From Rubrobacter_A sp965214435 (lineage in GTDB: Bacteria; Actinomycetota; Rubrobacteria; Rubrobacterales; Rubrobacteraceae), in contig OZ243960.1 of the NCBI GenBank assembly GCA_965214435.1, forward strand, positions 2,294,001 through 2,358,000: DNA of 64,000 nucleotides, given 5' to 3'. Below are positions 32,606-41,541 of this stretch, piece by piece (position 1 is the stretch's first letter; the number at the start of each line of letters is the position of its first letter). Position numbers and translations under genes: made by a program. A model generated the notes under the pieces. The model was not told where the DNA came from. It saw only the letters and a program-made list of their open reading frames with translations, and did not search any database.

Positions 32606-33370
32606 GTGAATATACGTGGCTTGATCCTCGACCTTACCGGCACGCTCTACGAGGGCGACGAGCCGGTGCCCGGTGCTCCGGAAGCTCTACAAAAGCTGCT
32701 GGACGCCGGGATAGCCGTCCGCTGCGCGACCAACGTTACCCGGCGGCCTCGCCGGGAAGTCGCCGAATGGTTGCGCGATATGGGGTTTGCCATAGACGAG
32801 CGTCACATACTCACCCCCGCCATAGCCGCCGCGACCCTGTTGCGCGGCCGCCGGTGCCACGCCCTCGTCGCCGATGGTCTTCTAGAAGACCTTGGAGGTA
32901 TCGAGGTGGTGGATGAGTCCCCGGACTGCGTCCTCGTCGGGGACCTGCTCGACGGCTTTACCTACAATCGGCTGAACCCGGCGTTCCAGCATCTCATGGA
33001 GGGCGCGGGGTTGGTGGCGTTGCAGAAAAACCGCTACTGGCAGCCGGAAGGCTCTTCCGGGCGGCCGTCACTTGACGCCGGGGCGTTCGTCGCGGCCCTG
33101 GAGTACGCGAGCGGCAAGGTTGCCACGGTGGTCGGCAAGCCGGAGAAGCCGTTTTTCGAGGCCGCTCTCGACGACCTGGGCTTCTCTGCCGGGGAGGTCG
33201 CGGTGGTCGGGGACGACCCGGAGGCCGACGTAGCGGGTGCCCGGGCGGCGGGCCTGCGTTCTTTTCAGGTCCGAACGGGTAAGTACCGTCCCGGAGCCGC
33301 CGGCGCGAACGCGGGTCCGGACCTGCTGCTGGACAGCTTTGCCGGGCTACCCGGGGCGCTCGGGTTGTAG
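32606..33370 (+). CDS. HAD-superfamily hydrolase (LHPP-like, TIGR01458 type)
   Basis: A 254-residue HAD IIA phosphatase: motif I LILDLTGTLYEGDE, motif II ATNVTRRPRREVAEW, then GKPEKPFFEAALDDLGF and motif IV VVGDDPEADVAGARAAGL. Asp-Leu-Thr in motif I, in place of Asp-x-Asp, matches the LHPP/phospholysine phosphohistidine phosphatase-like subgroup. Substrate unknown. GTG start. Probably in an operon with yjbQ, 21 bp downstream. Confidence 0.88.
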   Translation: MNIRGLILDLTGTLYEGDEPVPGAPEALQKLLDAGIAVRCATNVTRRPRREVAEWLRDMGFAIDERHILTPAIAAATLLRGRRCHALVADGLLEDLGGIEVVDESPDCVLVGDLLDGFTYNRLNPAFQHLMEGAGLVALQKNRYWQPEGSSGRPSLDAGAFVAALEYASGKVATVVGKPEKPFFEAALDDLGFSAGEVAVVGDDPEADVAGARAAGLRSFQVRTGKYRPGAAGANAGPDLLLDSFAGLPGALGL

Positions 33371-33391
33371 AACTTTACCGGAAGGAGCCGC

Positions 33392-33796
33392 ATGAAAGTT
33401 ACCGATATCGGGGTCTCGACAGAGGACCGCTACGAGTTGATCTCGATCACGGACGAGGTGCGCCGCGCCGTCCGGGACTCGGGCGTTGATGAAGGCTTCT
33501 GCATCATATCCTCGACCCACACGACCGGCGCCATCACCATAAACGAGGACTCCGACCGCGACGTGCCCCGGGACCTCGCCGCCGCCTGCCGCGCCTTCCT
33601 GCAAACGCTGGACGTGAAGTTTCAGCACGCCGAAGGCAACAGCGACTCGCACCTGTTGACCAGCCTCTTCGGGCAGTCCCAGTGCCTGGTCGTGCAGGGC
33701 GGAGAGCTGGACCTTGGGCGCTGGCAGGGCGTATTCTTTGCCGAGTTCGACGGTCCCCGCCGCCGGACCGTGCGGGTCGCCGTGGCGAACGGCTAG
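33392..33796 (+). CDS. yjbQ: YjbQ family protein (UPF0047, thiamine phosphate synthase-like)
   Basis: A 134-residue protein with the UPF0047 signature: CIISSTHTTGAITINEDSD, then HAEGNSDSHLLTSLFGQSQCLVVQ and LGRWQGVFFAEFDGPRRRTV. His and Glu residues of the proposed active site are kept. YjbQ is reported to have weak thiamine-phosphate synthase activity. ATG with GGAAGGAG upstream. Confidence 0.92.
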   Translation: MKVTDIGVSTEDRYELISITDEVRRAVRDSGVDEGFCIISSTHTTGAITINEDSDRDVPRDLAAACRAFLQTLDVKFQHAEGNSDSHLLTSLFGQSQCLVVQGGELDLGRWQGVFFAEFDGPRRRTVRVAVANG

Positions 33797-33820
33797 AAGC
33801 CGCCGGCTGGAAAAGCTCTG

Positions 33821-34489
33821 CTAGGGAAGCTCCGTGGGAGAGAAGGCGTCGCCGTGTCCCGAGTAGAGGCGGGCGGCCTCTAGTTCCTTCACCTTCGAGT
33901 ACGAGGCCCGGGTCGCCTGCAGGTCCTCCCCGACGGGCGGCAAGTTCGGACCGCTGAAGTTGACGGCCGCGTCTCCCACGAGCGCCGCCCCCGACTCCAA
34001 AAGCACGGTTATGGAGCCCATCGTGTGCCCCGGCGTCTCGAATATGTGCCCGGAGATGCCAAACTCCGAGAGGTCGTCGCCCTCCCGCAATTCGACGTCT
34101 ACCGGCACGGGCTTCTGGCTTATTAGCGGGCTCATGACACCCATTGCGGCGCTCATGGCCCGACCGACCCGGGTAAAACCCTGTGGTGTGGGGCCGCCGC
34201 CGGCTTCTATGTAGGGCACGTCGGTCGGGTGCGCGGCTACCGGGGCTCCGAGGCTCTCGCGGAGGACGGCCGCGCTCCCGGCGTGGTCCGGGTGGTGGTG
34301 GGTCAGCAGGATCAGGGCTACGTCCGCCGGTTGCAGACCTAGCTCCTGTAACGCCCGCAATACCCGCTTCGCGTGGCCCGGGGTCCCGGTGTCTACGAGC
34401 ACCGCCCCGGTCTCGGCGCGCACCAGGTAGCAGGCCACCGCCGATGACCGTACCGGAAGAACCCCGAGTTTGTTCCACTCCGCTGCCAT
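33821..34489 (-). CDS. MBL-fold metallo-hydrolase
   Basis: A 222-residue metallo-beta-lactamase fold protein. The metal-binding motif reads LTHHHPDHAGSA (H-x-H-x-D-H), then FETPGHTMGSITV for the second His, GDAAVNF for the bridging Asp, and YSGHGD near the end. Opens with VACYLVRAETGAVLVDTGTPG. Hydrolase of glyoxalase II-like type, substrate unknown. Convergent with yjbQ. Confidence 0.88.
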   Translation of the reverse strand: MAAEWNKLGVLPVRSSAVACYLVRAETGAVLVDTGTPGHAKRVLRALQELGLQPADVALILLTHHHPDHAGSAAVLRESLGAPVAAHPTDVPYIEAGGGPTPQGFTRVGRAMSAAMGVMSPLISQKPVPVDVELREGDDLSEFGISGHIFETPGHTMGSITVLLESGAALVGDAAVNFSGPNLPPVGEDLQATRASYSKVKELEAARLYSGHGDAFSPTELP

Positions 34490-34660
34490 CCGGCGATTAT
34501 ATACAGGATTATTGGACAGCGGGCTATAGACAGGAGGCTTACGCCCACGCTATCTTACGTTAGCACTTACCCGAAATGTGTACCGCCATCTAAGGTTGGC
34601 GCGGTCGGGTAGCAGGCAGGGGCGGAGCCGGGACTAGTTCTTTGGGAGGGAGAAACTAAC

Positions 34661-36004
34661 ATGCAAGACCGCATAGCGCAGGCAAGCACCATCATTTGGG
34701 GGGCACCCCTGATCATACTATTGCTCGGGGCGGGTGTTTTTCTGACCATTACCCTGCGGGGGATACAGTTCCGGGAGTTAGGTTCGTCGCTGCACCTGGC
34801 CCTGATCCAGCGCAAAGACCCCGACGCCGAGAACGAGGGGGATGTCTCCCACTTCCAGGCCCTGATGACGGCGCTGGCGGCGACCATCGGTACCGGCAAC
34901 ATCGTCGGGGTGGCGACAGCTATCGCTGCCGGTGGACCGGGCGCGCTCTTCTGGATGTGGATCACGGCTCTCTTCGGGATGGCGACCAAGTACTCCGAAG
35001 CCCTGCTCGGTGTGAAGTACCGGGTCCGGGACTCCCGGGGCGAGATGAGCGGCGGCCCGATGTACTACCTGAAGAACGGCATCGGCGGCTCGACCGGGGC
35101 CATCCTGGGCGGCGCGTTCGCGATCTTCGCCGCCATCGCGGCTTTCGGTATCGGCAACATGGTGCAGGCCAACGCCACGGCCAACGCTATAGAGACGGCT
35201 TTTAACATACCCGTCTGGGTGACCGGCATAGTGCTGGTGGCTCTGGTCGGGCTCGTTATTTTGGGCGGCATCCGGCGCATCGGGAAGTTTACGGCGACCT
35301 TCGTGCCGATCATGGCGGTTTTGTACATGATCGGGGCCACCATTGTCCTGGCCGTAAACGTCACCGAGATTCCGGCGGCTATCGGGCTCGTCATCTCCGA
35401 CGCTTTCACGGGCTCGGCGGTCGTCGGCGGTGGCATATTCGCGGCGATCCGGTTCGGGGTCGCCCGGGGTATCTTCTCGAACGAGTCGGGGCTCGGCACC
35501 GGCGGTATTGCGGCGGCCGCCGCCCAGACCACCCAGCCGGTGCGTCAGGCGATGGTCTCCATGACCCAGACGTTTATCGACACCCTCGTCGTCTGCTCGT
35601 TTACGGGGTTGGCAATCATTACGAGCGGCATGTGGTTGCAGGGCTTTGACGGCAGCGAGCTTACGCAGGCGGCGTTTACCGAAGGGCTCGGGGGCACGTG
35701 GGGACCTGTGGTGGTCGCCATCAGCCTGGCGATATTCTCGTTCTCGACGATGATCGGGTGGTCGTACTACGGCGAGCGGAACATGGAGTATCTCTTTGGC
35801 CGGCGGCTGGTCTTACCGTACCGGATACTGTTTACCGGCGTCATCTTTATCGGGGCTACGGGGGGTCTACAGTTTGTGTGGACGCTGGCCGACTTACTAA
35901 ACGGGCTGATGGCGTTTCCGAACCTGATCGGGCTCCTGATCCTCTCCGGCGTTATCGCCCGCGAGACCCGGGACTACTTCCGGGGTAGCAAGAGGGTTGC
36001 TTGA
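34661..36004 (+). CDS. Sodium:alanine/glycine symporter (AGCS family)
   Basis: A 447-residue transporter with about 11 helices. AGCS hallmarks: ALAATIGTGNIVGVATAIAAGG, FWMWITALFGMATKYSEALL, GGPMYYLKNGIGG, ARGIFSNESGLGTGGIAAAAAQT and FSTMIGWSYYGERNMEYLFG. Imports alanine or glycine with sodium. ATG preceded by GGGAGGGAG. No glycine riboswitch was recognised in the 170-bp leader. Confidence 0.94.
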   Translation: MQDRIAQASTIIWGAPLIILLLGAGVFLTITLRGIQFRELGSSLHLALIQRKDPDAENEGDVSHFQALMTALAATIGTGNIVGVATAIAAGGPGALFWMWITALFGMATKYSEALLGVKYRVRDSRGEMSGGPMYYLKNGIGGSTGAILGGAFAIFAAIAAFGIGNMVQANATANAIETAFNIPVWVTGIVLVALVGLVILGGIRRIGKFTATFVPIMAVLYMIGATIVLAVNVTEIPAAIGLVISDAFTGSAVVGGGIFAAIRFGVARGIFSNESGLGTGGIAAAAAQTTQPVRQAMVSMTQTFIDTLVVCSFTGLAIITSGMWLQGFDGSELTQAAFTEGLGGTWGPVVVAISLAIFSFSTMIGWSYYGERNMEYLFGRRLVLPYRILFTGVIFIGATGGLQFVWTLADLLNGLMAFPNLIGLLILSGVIARETRDYFRGSKRVA

Positions 36005-36123
36005 GGTAATAGCGTTTCCTCCAGGAGGGTCAGGTGTGAGTTAAACTAGTACCGGGCACGCGGCGCGGAACCACCGGGTAGCCTGGGTATGAGAGCCGAT
36101 CGAACACAGCTTTGGAGGTGTGT

Positions 36124-37509
36124 GTGAATATTTTGACCAAAACAGGGTTGGCAGTGGGGGGTACGGTTCTCGCGCTCGGGACTTTGCGCCGGGCCTTGAA
36201 CCCTCAGCCGCGGTACGCGCGGTGGGAGAAGCCCCGCTACGCGGACTTCGAGAACAAGGTCTTGATCCTGGGCGGCGGCTTTGCCGGTTTCACCACGGCA
36301 AAGGAGATCTGCGACGAGGTAAAAGACCGCGACGACATCGGGGTGATGGTACTCGCCAAGGAGAACTTCTTTACCTTCTGGCCGATGGTGCCGGGCATAG
36401 TCTCCAGCGACATCGACTCCAACAATGTAGCCCAGCCGCTGCGGCGGGCTCTGATACAGGCCGGCGCGAGCTTCCGGCGGGCTGAGATAGAGGGCGTGGA
36501 TTACGACAAGAAAACGGTAACGGCCGGCGGCCAGGAGTTCCCGTACGACCAGCTAGTGATCTCGCTCGGCGGCCAGCCGAACTTCTTCGGCATTCCGGGC
36601 GTTGAGGAGCACAGCATGACGATGCGCGGTCCCGAGGACGCCGAGCGCATCCGCAACCGGGTCATAGAGCGTTTTGAGGAAGTCTCCATGATGAGCAGCG
36701 GCGAGGTCCCCGAGTCGAAGCTGACCTTCGTGGTTATCGGGGCCGGTGCTACGGGCGTCGAGACGGCCTCCGGGCTCCACACCCTGGTCCACGAGATGCT
36801 CGCCCCTGACTTCCCGAACATCGACCCTTACCGGGTAAGGATCTTCCTCGTCGAGGGGCTGCCTCACATCCTGCCGGAGCTAGACCCGGCGCTGCGGCGA
36901 ACCGCCCGGGCGCAGCTCGTCAGCCAGCGCATCCAGGTGATGACCAATACCTTGGCCGAGGAGATCACCGAGGACTGCGTCAGCCTCAAGGACGGCGACT
37001 CCATTAACACGGAGAACGTGATCTGGACCGCCGGCAACCGCCCGAACGTCGCCATAGACGACCTCGACGTACCACTGACGCAGCGGGACGGCATCGAGGT
37101 GGACAAGTCCTTCCGGGTCAAGGACCGGCCCGGCGTGTGGGCTCTTGGCGACTGCGCGGCGATACCGACCGGTGAGGACGGCCAGCACGTGCCGCCGAAC
37201 GCCCAGGCCGCTACCCAGGAAGGGTACCTGGCCGCGAAGAACATCCTGGCGGTCATCGACGGCCGCGAGGAGGACATCGAAGAGTTCGAGTTCAAGCCGC
37301 TCGGCCAGCTAGTAGAGGTCGGCAGCGACTTCGCGGTAAACGAGGTGATGGGCGTGCAGTTTACCGGTCTGATAGCGGCGCTCTTCTGGCGGTTTGCGTA
37401 CCTCATCCGGTTGCAGAGCCCTCAGAGCAAGGCCCGGATCGTCGCGGACTGGGTCGTCGGTTTCTTTATCCGGCCGTCGGTCACCCAGACGCGGAGCTCG
37501 CACGAGTAG
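36124..37509 (+). CDS. Type II NADH dehydrogenase-like FAD oxidoreductase
   Basis: About 461 residues. An N-terminal hydrophobic segment (NILTKTGLAVGGTVLALG) precedes the FAD motif VLILGGGFAGFTTAKEI; then FWPMVPGIVSSDI, VVIGAGATGVETASGLHTLV for the NAD site and GVWALGDCAAIP for the second FAD site. The C-terminal AALFWRFAYLIRLQSPQSKARI is an amphipathic membrane-binding part, typical of NDH-2. Start GTG 36124 with GGAGG 6 nt upstream is preferred over TTG 36112, which overlaps the ribosome site. Confidence 0.87.
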   Translation: MNILTKTGLAVGGTVLALGTLRRALNPQPRYARWEKPRYADFENKVLILGGGFAGFTTAKEICDEVKDRDDIGVMVLAKENFFTFWPMVPGIVSSDIDSNNVAQPLRRALIQAGASFRRAEIEGVDYDKKTVTAGGQEFPYDQLVISLGGQPNFFGIPGVEEHSMTMRGPEDAERIRNRVIERFEEVSMMSSGEVPESKLTFVVIGAGATGVETASGLHTLVHEMLAPDFPNIDPYRVRIFLVEGLPHILPELDPALRRTARAQLVSQRIQVMTNTLAEEITEDCVSLKDGDSINTENVIWTAGNRPNVAIDDLDVPLTQRDGIEVDKSFRVKDRPGVWALGDCAAIPTGEDGQHVPPNAQAATQEGYLAAKNILAVIDGREEDIEEFEFKPLGQLVEVGSDFAVNEVMGVQFTGLIAALFWRFAYLIRLQSPQSKARIVADWVVGFFIRPSVTQTRSSHE

Positions 37510-37603
37510 CCGTCCGCAAGATACCTCTTGAGCGCCGCGGAGAAACCTGCTAGGTTTCTCGCAGCGTGGAGGAGTCAGGTAGAAACCCGGGTAGGGACAT
37601 GGC

Positions 37604-38143
37604 GTGACCTTTGCAAATCAGCTTACTCTGGCGCGGCTGGTCGCCGTCGTACCGGTAATGGTCGCGCTGTACCTGCCCTATCCCTTTGGCCGGACGCTCG
37701 CGGTAATACTCTACATGGCGGCTATCGCTACCGACTACTTCGACGGCATCGCCGCCCGCCGTAGCGGCAAGGTAACGGGTTTCGGCAAGCTCATGGACTC
37801 TATCGCCGACAAGGCGCTCATAGTCTCGCTGTTCTTCGCGCTCGTCGGAGAAGGCTCTATGCCGGCGGTGCTCGCGGCGATCATGGTGATCCGGGAGTTC
37901 GCCGTGACGGGCCTGCGGATGGTGGCCCTGGAAGCCGGTGAAGTCATAGCGGCGAATAGCTGGGGCAAAGCGAAGATGGTCTCCCAGAGCTTCGCCATCT
38001 TCATTCTTCTACTAGGTTTCACCGAAGTTGGGTTCTGGCTTATGATCCTGGCGACCGTTTTGACCTTGATCTCCGGCTGGTCCTACCTCCGGGATACCCC
38101 GCGCATTCTCTCCATAACGGCAGAGCGCGACAGCCGGCTCTAG
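37604..38143 (+). CDS. pgsA: CDP-diacylglycerol-glycerol-3-phosphate 3-phosphatidyltransferase
   Basis: A 179-residue CDP-alcohol phosphatidyltransferase. The CAPT motif is complete: DYFDGIAARRSGKVTGFGKL then MDSIADK, with the metal-binding Asps. Opens VTFANQLTLARLVAVVPVMVAL, typical of PgsA. Four or so helices. Catalyses the committed step to phosphatidylglycerol in the membrane. GTG start; 63 bp before recQ. Confidence 0.93.
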   Translation: MTFANQLTLARLVAVVPVMVALYLPYPFGRTLAVILYMAAIATDYFDGIAARRSGKVTGFGKLMDSIADKALIVSLFFALVGEGSMPAVLAAIMVIREFAVTGLRMVALEAGEVIAANSWGKAKMVSQSFAIFILLLGFTEVGFWLMILATVLTLISGWSYLRDTPRILSITAERDSRL

Positions 38144-38206
38144 CAGGTTACTCGGGCCGCTGGCGGCGGCGCTGAAACCCGGCGGCGGATAGCTTATATT
38201 CACCGT

Positions 38207-40444
38207 ATGCCGCTCGGAGTTCTAAAAGAAGTTTTCGGGTTCGACTCGTTCCGGCCGGGGCAGGAAGCTGCGATCCGGGCTGTCCTCGACGGACGCGATA
38301 CTCTGGCGGTGATGCCGACCGGCGGCGGCAAGAGCCTGTGCTACCAGGTGCCGGCGCTGATGCAGGAGAGCCTGACCGTCGTCGTCTCGCCGCTGATATC
38401 GCTCATGAAGGATCAGGTGGACTCGCTCCTACAAAGCTCGGTCGCCGGGGCGGCCACGCTACACTCCGGGCTATCACCCGAAGAGCGGTGGGACGTAGAA
38501 CGGCGGGTGCGGACCGGGGAGATCAAACTTCTTTATGTAGCCCCCGAACGCCTGCGCTCCCTGGAGTTCGTCCTCTCCCTGCGGCGCGCCGGGGTCGGGC
38601 TTTTCGTGGTGGATGAGGCACACTGCATCTCGGAGTGGGGCCATAACTTCCGTCCGGACTACCTGTTTCTGCCCCGGGCTGTGAGGGACCTCGGTAGCCC
38701 GCCGGTACTGGCGCTCACGGCGACCGCTACCCCGAAAGTCCGCGAAGACATCGTACAGGCTCTAAAGATGCGCGAGCCGGAAGTCGTCGTAACCAGCTTT
38801 AACCGGCCGAACCTCACCTACCGGGTGCTCCCCGCCCGCGAGAAAAAGCACAAACTACCGCTGATATTGAGTGTGATACGAAGCTCGCCGCCGCCGGGCA
38901 TCGTCTACGCGACGACCCGCAAGGAGTGCGAGGAGCTTGCGGAAGAGCTACGGAGGGCTGGAGTGGACGCGGTCGCCTACCACGCCGGGATGGGTTCCGC
39001 GAACCGGACGGCGGTGCAGGAGCGGTTTATGACGGACGAGGTATCGGTCGTGGTCGCGACCGTCGCTTTCGGGATGGGGGTGGATAAGCCGAACGTGCGG
39101 TTCGTGATCCACGCGAGCGTTCCCGGCAGCCTGCCGGCCTACATCCAGGAAGCCGGACGGGCCGGACGGGACGGGGAGCCGGCCTCGTGCGTCGTTCTCT
39201 ACCGCGGCGCGGATATAGGCCGGCGGAAGCGCCTGGTCACGGTTAGCGCCACCGGCGGGGAGGACGCCGAGTCCTTTTTCGGGGCGCTGGCCGACGCTTC
39301 GGAAGGCGGAAGGATAAACGTGCCGCCGGCTTCTCTGGCGGCGCTTGGCCGGGTAGACCCGGACGCCGCCGGGATACTGCTCGGTGGCCTCGAAGAAGCC
39401 GGGGCGCTGGCGCGCGGCTATGACTTGTGGGCCGAGATAGAAGTGCGCCGCGTCGAGGAGGAGCCGGAGGGGATGCGCGAAGAACTCTCCGCCGTCCACG
39501 CCGCGCTCCCCGGAGAAGGGACGGTAAAGGTCCCGGAGCTTGCCCGGCGCGCCGGGGTCACGCCCGTGGTAGCCCAGACCGCCGCTTACAAGATGATGGT
39601 CGACGGTACTATCGAGGCTGTGCCGAGAGGGGCGCTGGTCGACGTCCGGCTCCGCAAGAGGGACCTGGACTCCGCGGGCCGCCGGAATATCGCCGCCCGC
39701 CTGAAAAACCGTCTCCGACTCTCCTACGGCCAGATCGGGGACGTGGAAACCTACGCGGACCTCGGAAGCTGCCGCCGGGAGCATCTGTTGCGGCACTTCG
39801 GCGACACCGAAGACGTCGTCCCCTGTGCCGGGTGCGACGTGTGTCTCGGGGAAGCCGGTGGTGTAGAGGCCACCGGCCATGAGGTGGCGCTAGCAGGGCC
39901 GAGCGTCGCGAACGGCAGGGAAAACGTAGAGCCGGATCCGGAGTTGTTCGAGCGGTTGCGGGGCTGGCGGGCGGAGCAGGCTCGCAGCCAGCAGGTCCCG
40001 GCGTATGTCGTGCTCCACAACTCCCACCTGGAGGAAATCTCCGCGCGCAAACCAACGACCACCCGGGAGCTAGGCGCAATAAAAGGGATCGGGCTCCGCC
40101 GGGCGGCCCGGTACGGGGAGGAGATCCTAGCCCTCGTCCACGGCGGGGAATCGTCTCCGGCAAATCCGTCTCCGGCAAATCCGTCTCCGGCAAATCCGTC
40201 TTCGATACCAGAGTCTTCCGGGTCCGGGTATGAGGAGCATCTGGAGGCTGCGCAAAGACTACTCTCCGCCGGAAGGGGCGCGGACGCCGTACCGGAACTC
40301 TTCAAAGCTCTGGAACTCGGCGGAGACATAGCCCGGAAATCCGTGGACGCCCTGCTCGCCGACCAGAAGCCCGGTAATAGGATCAGCCCCGACAGAAGTT
40401 ACGTTAGCCCACCTTTAGATGAGAGGAGAGCCCGTGAAGCTTGA
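38207..40444 (+). CDS. recQ: RecQ-family ATP-dependent DNA helicase
   Basis: A 745-residue SF2 helicase. Walker A MPTGGGKSLCYQ, the aromatic-rich loop with DEAH (VVDEAHCISEWGHNFRPDY), motif VI AYIQEAGRAGRDGEPASCV, and RQC zinc-type Cys (CRREHLLRHFG...CAGCDVC). An HRDC-like domain is near residues 590-645. Then an unusual linker of three 5-residue repeats (SPANP) and a C-terminal helical-repeat-like tail (SGRGADAVPELFKALEL). The repeats come from a 15-bp tandem. The tail replaces the usual C-terminus. Overlaps pfpI by 11 bp. Confidence 0.93.
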   Translation: MPLGVLKEVFGFDSFRPGQEAAIRAVLDGRDTLAVMPTGGGKSLCYQVPALMQESLTVVVSPLISLMKDQVDSLLQSSVAGAATLHSGLSPEERWDVERRVRTGEIKLLYVAPERLRSLEFVLSLRRAGVGLFVVDEAHCISEWGHNFRPDYLFLPRAVRDLGSPPVLALTATATPKVREDIVQALKMREPEVVVTSFNRPNLTYRVLPAREKKHKLPLILSVIRSSPPPGIVYATTRKECEELAEELRRAGVDAVAYHAGMGSANRTAVQERFMTDEVSVVVATVAFGMGVDKPNVRFVIHASVPGSLPAYIQEAGRAGRDGEPASCVVLYRGADIGRRKRLVTVSATGGEDAESFFGALADASEGGRINVPPASLAALGRVDPDAAGILLGGLEEAGALARGYDLWAEIEVRRVEEEPEGMREELSAVHAALPGEGTVKVPELARRAGVTPVVAQTAAYKMMVDGTIEAVPRGALVDVRLRKRDLDSAGRRNIAARLKNRLRLSYGQIGDVETYADLGSCRREHLLRHFGDTEDVVPCAGCDVCLGEAGGVEATGHEVALAGPSVANGRENVEPDPELFERLRGWRAEQARSQQVPAYVVLHNSHLEEISARKPTTTRELGAIKGIGLRRAARYGEEILALVHGGESSPANPSPANPSPANPSSIPESSGSGYEEHLEAAQRLLSAGRGADAVPELFKALELGGDIARKSVDALLADQKPGNRISPDRSYVSPPLDERRAREA
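40156..40200 (+). repeat. 15-bp tandem repeat x3 inside recQ
   Basis: TCCGGCAAATCCGTC repeated exactly three times, in frame, encoding the Ser-Pro-Ala-Asn-Pro linker between the HRDC and tail parts of RecQ. The unit length keeps the frame, so copy number could vary without breaking the gene. Confidence 0.9.
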
Positions 40445-40955
40445 AGGAAAAAAGATAGTCGTCTTGCTCGCCGAGGGATTCGAGGACCTGGAGTACTGGG
40501 TGCCGGTGATGCGGCTCCGTGAGGAAGGTGCCGAGGTGGTGACCGTAGGCCCCGACACCGAGCCGGTATCCGGCAAGAATGCCCTCACCGCCCAGGCGGA
40601 CACCACGGCCGACGGTGTGGATGCCGCCGAGCTTGATGGTCTGGTGGTACCCGGCGGCTGGGCGCCGGACAAGCTGCGGCGGTACGAGGGGATTACGGAC
40701 CTCGTAAAAAGCGTCCACGACGCGGGCAAACCGGTCGGCATCATCTGCCACGGGGGTCTGGTGGGGATCTCCGCCGGTATCGTGGACGGGGTACGGGCGA
40801 CGGGCTCCACGGGGATCAAAGACGACCTCGTAAACGCTGGGGCCACCTGGGTTGACAAGGCCGCCTTTCGGGAGGGTAACCTGGTCTGGGGCCGCGTCGT
40901 CCCCGACATCCCGGACTTCTGCCGCGAACTGGTCGCGGCCCTCGCCGGAGAGTAA
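40434..40955 (+). CDS. DJ-1/PfpI family protein
   Basis: About 173 residues from GTG 40434 (GAGGAGAG upstream). Flavodoxin-like strands KIVVLLAEGFEDLEYWVPVM, and the nucleophile elbow VGIICHGGLVG with Cys. The Glu of the PfpI triad lies in EGFEDLE. Overlaps recQ by 11 bp, so it is co-translated. Members are peptidases, glyoxalases or protein repair enzymes; the activity cannot be told here. Confidence 0.88.
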   Translation: MKLEGKKIVVLLAEGFEDLEYWVPVMRLREEGAEVVTVGPDTEPVSGKNALTAQADTTADGVDAAELDGLVVPGGWAPDKLRRYEGITDLVKSVHDAGKPVGIICHGGLVGISAGIVDGVRATGSTGIKDDLVNAGATWVDKAAFREGNLVWGRVVPDIPDFCRELVAALAGE

Positions 40956-41034
40956 TCGTCCGGGGCCGGGTCCTCGCCGGCCTGTAGCCCTGCTCACGCG
41001 GTCGTACAAGAGGTGCTGGTAGAATCTCTGCACT

Positions 41035-41529
41035 ATGAGTAGTGCGCGCGCTATAGCTAGCGGGATGTTTATCGCCCTGGTGCTCGGGATACTCGTGCTG
41101 TTCGGTATTTTCGCGCCGATACTCACGGCGTTCGTGGGGGGCCGGATCGCCGAGGTGTCGGTGTTTACCGGGGTGGTGCTGACGTTCTCGGTGGCCTTCG
41201 CTTTCTACTTTGGAGGGATGGCCGCCAGCTACCTGGCACCGGCCCGCCGGGTCTTGCACGGCGTCATGGTCAGTGTTCTGTCTTTCGCGATCTCGCTCGT
41301 GGTCAATTTCGGGGCCTTAATATTGTTCGATACCACCAGAGACCCGATAGCGAACCTTCGGAGCCCGACGGAGATCCTGCTTACCGCCGTACTGGTTGTC
41401 GTCTCCGTGCTCGCCTCCTATATAGGAGCCCGGCGCGGGATCGGGTTCTACTTCCACAACCAGAAACGCCTGCGCCAGCGGGAGATCCGCCAGGAAAGGG
41501 CCCGCAAGCAAAGCTCCGGACAGACCTAG
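41035..41529 (+). CDS. Membrane protein, unknown
   Basis: A 164-residue protein with four membrane helices (about residues 5-30, 38-60, 70-98 and 108-130), and a basic C-terminal tail (HNQKRLRQREIRQERARK). No family recognised. Possibly a membrane anchor, since the tail resembles positive-inside cytoplasmic ends. Faces the coiled-coil gene convergently. Confidence 0.6.
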   Translation: MSSARAIASGMFIALVLGILVLFGIFAPILTAFVGGRIAEVSVFTGVVLTFSVAFAFYFGGMAASYLAPARRVLHGVMVSVLSFAISLVVNFGALILFDTTRDPIANLRSPTEILLTAVLVVVSVLASYIGARRGIGFYFHNQKRLRQREIRQERARKQSSGQT

Positions 41530-41541
41530 CCCGCCGGCCGT

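Noticed and set aside
33534..34478. Minus-strand open frame of 314 codons over yjbQ and the MBL gene
   Set aside because: Arg/Gly/Pro-rich shadow of real genes on either strand, without motif.
34490..34660. Leader of the AGCS symporter as a glycine riboswitch
   Set aside because: The conserved glycine-aptamer core could not be found; only a normal ribosome site is seen.
40156..40200. Tandem repeat as a CRISPR or mobile element
   Set aside because: 15-bp repeats without spacers, in frame within recQ.
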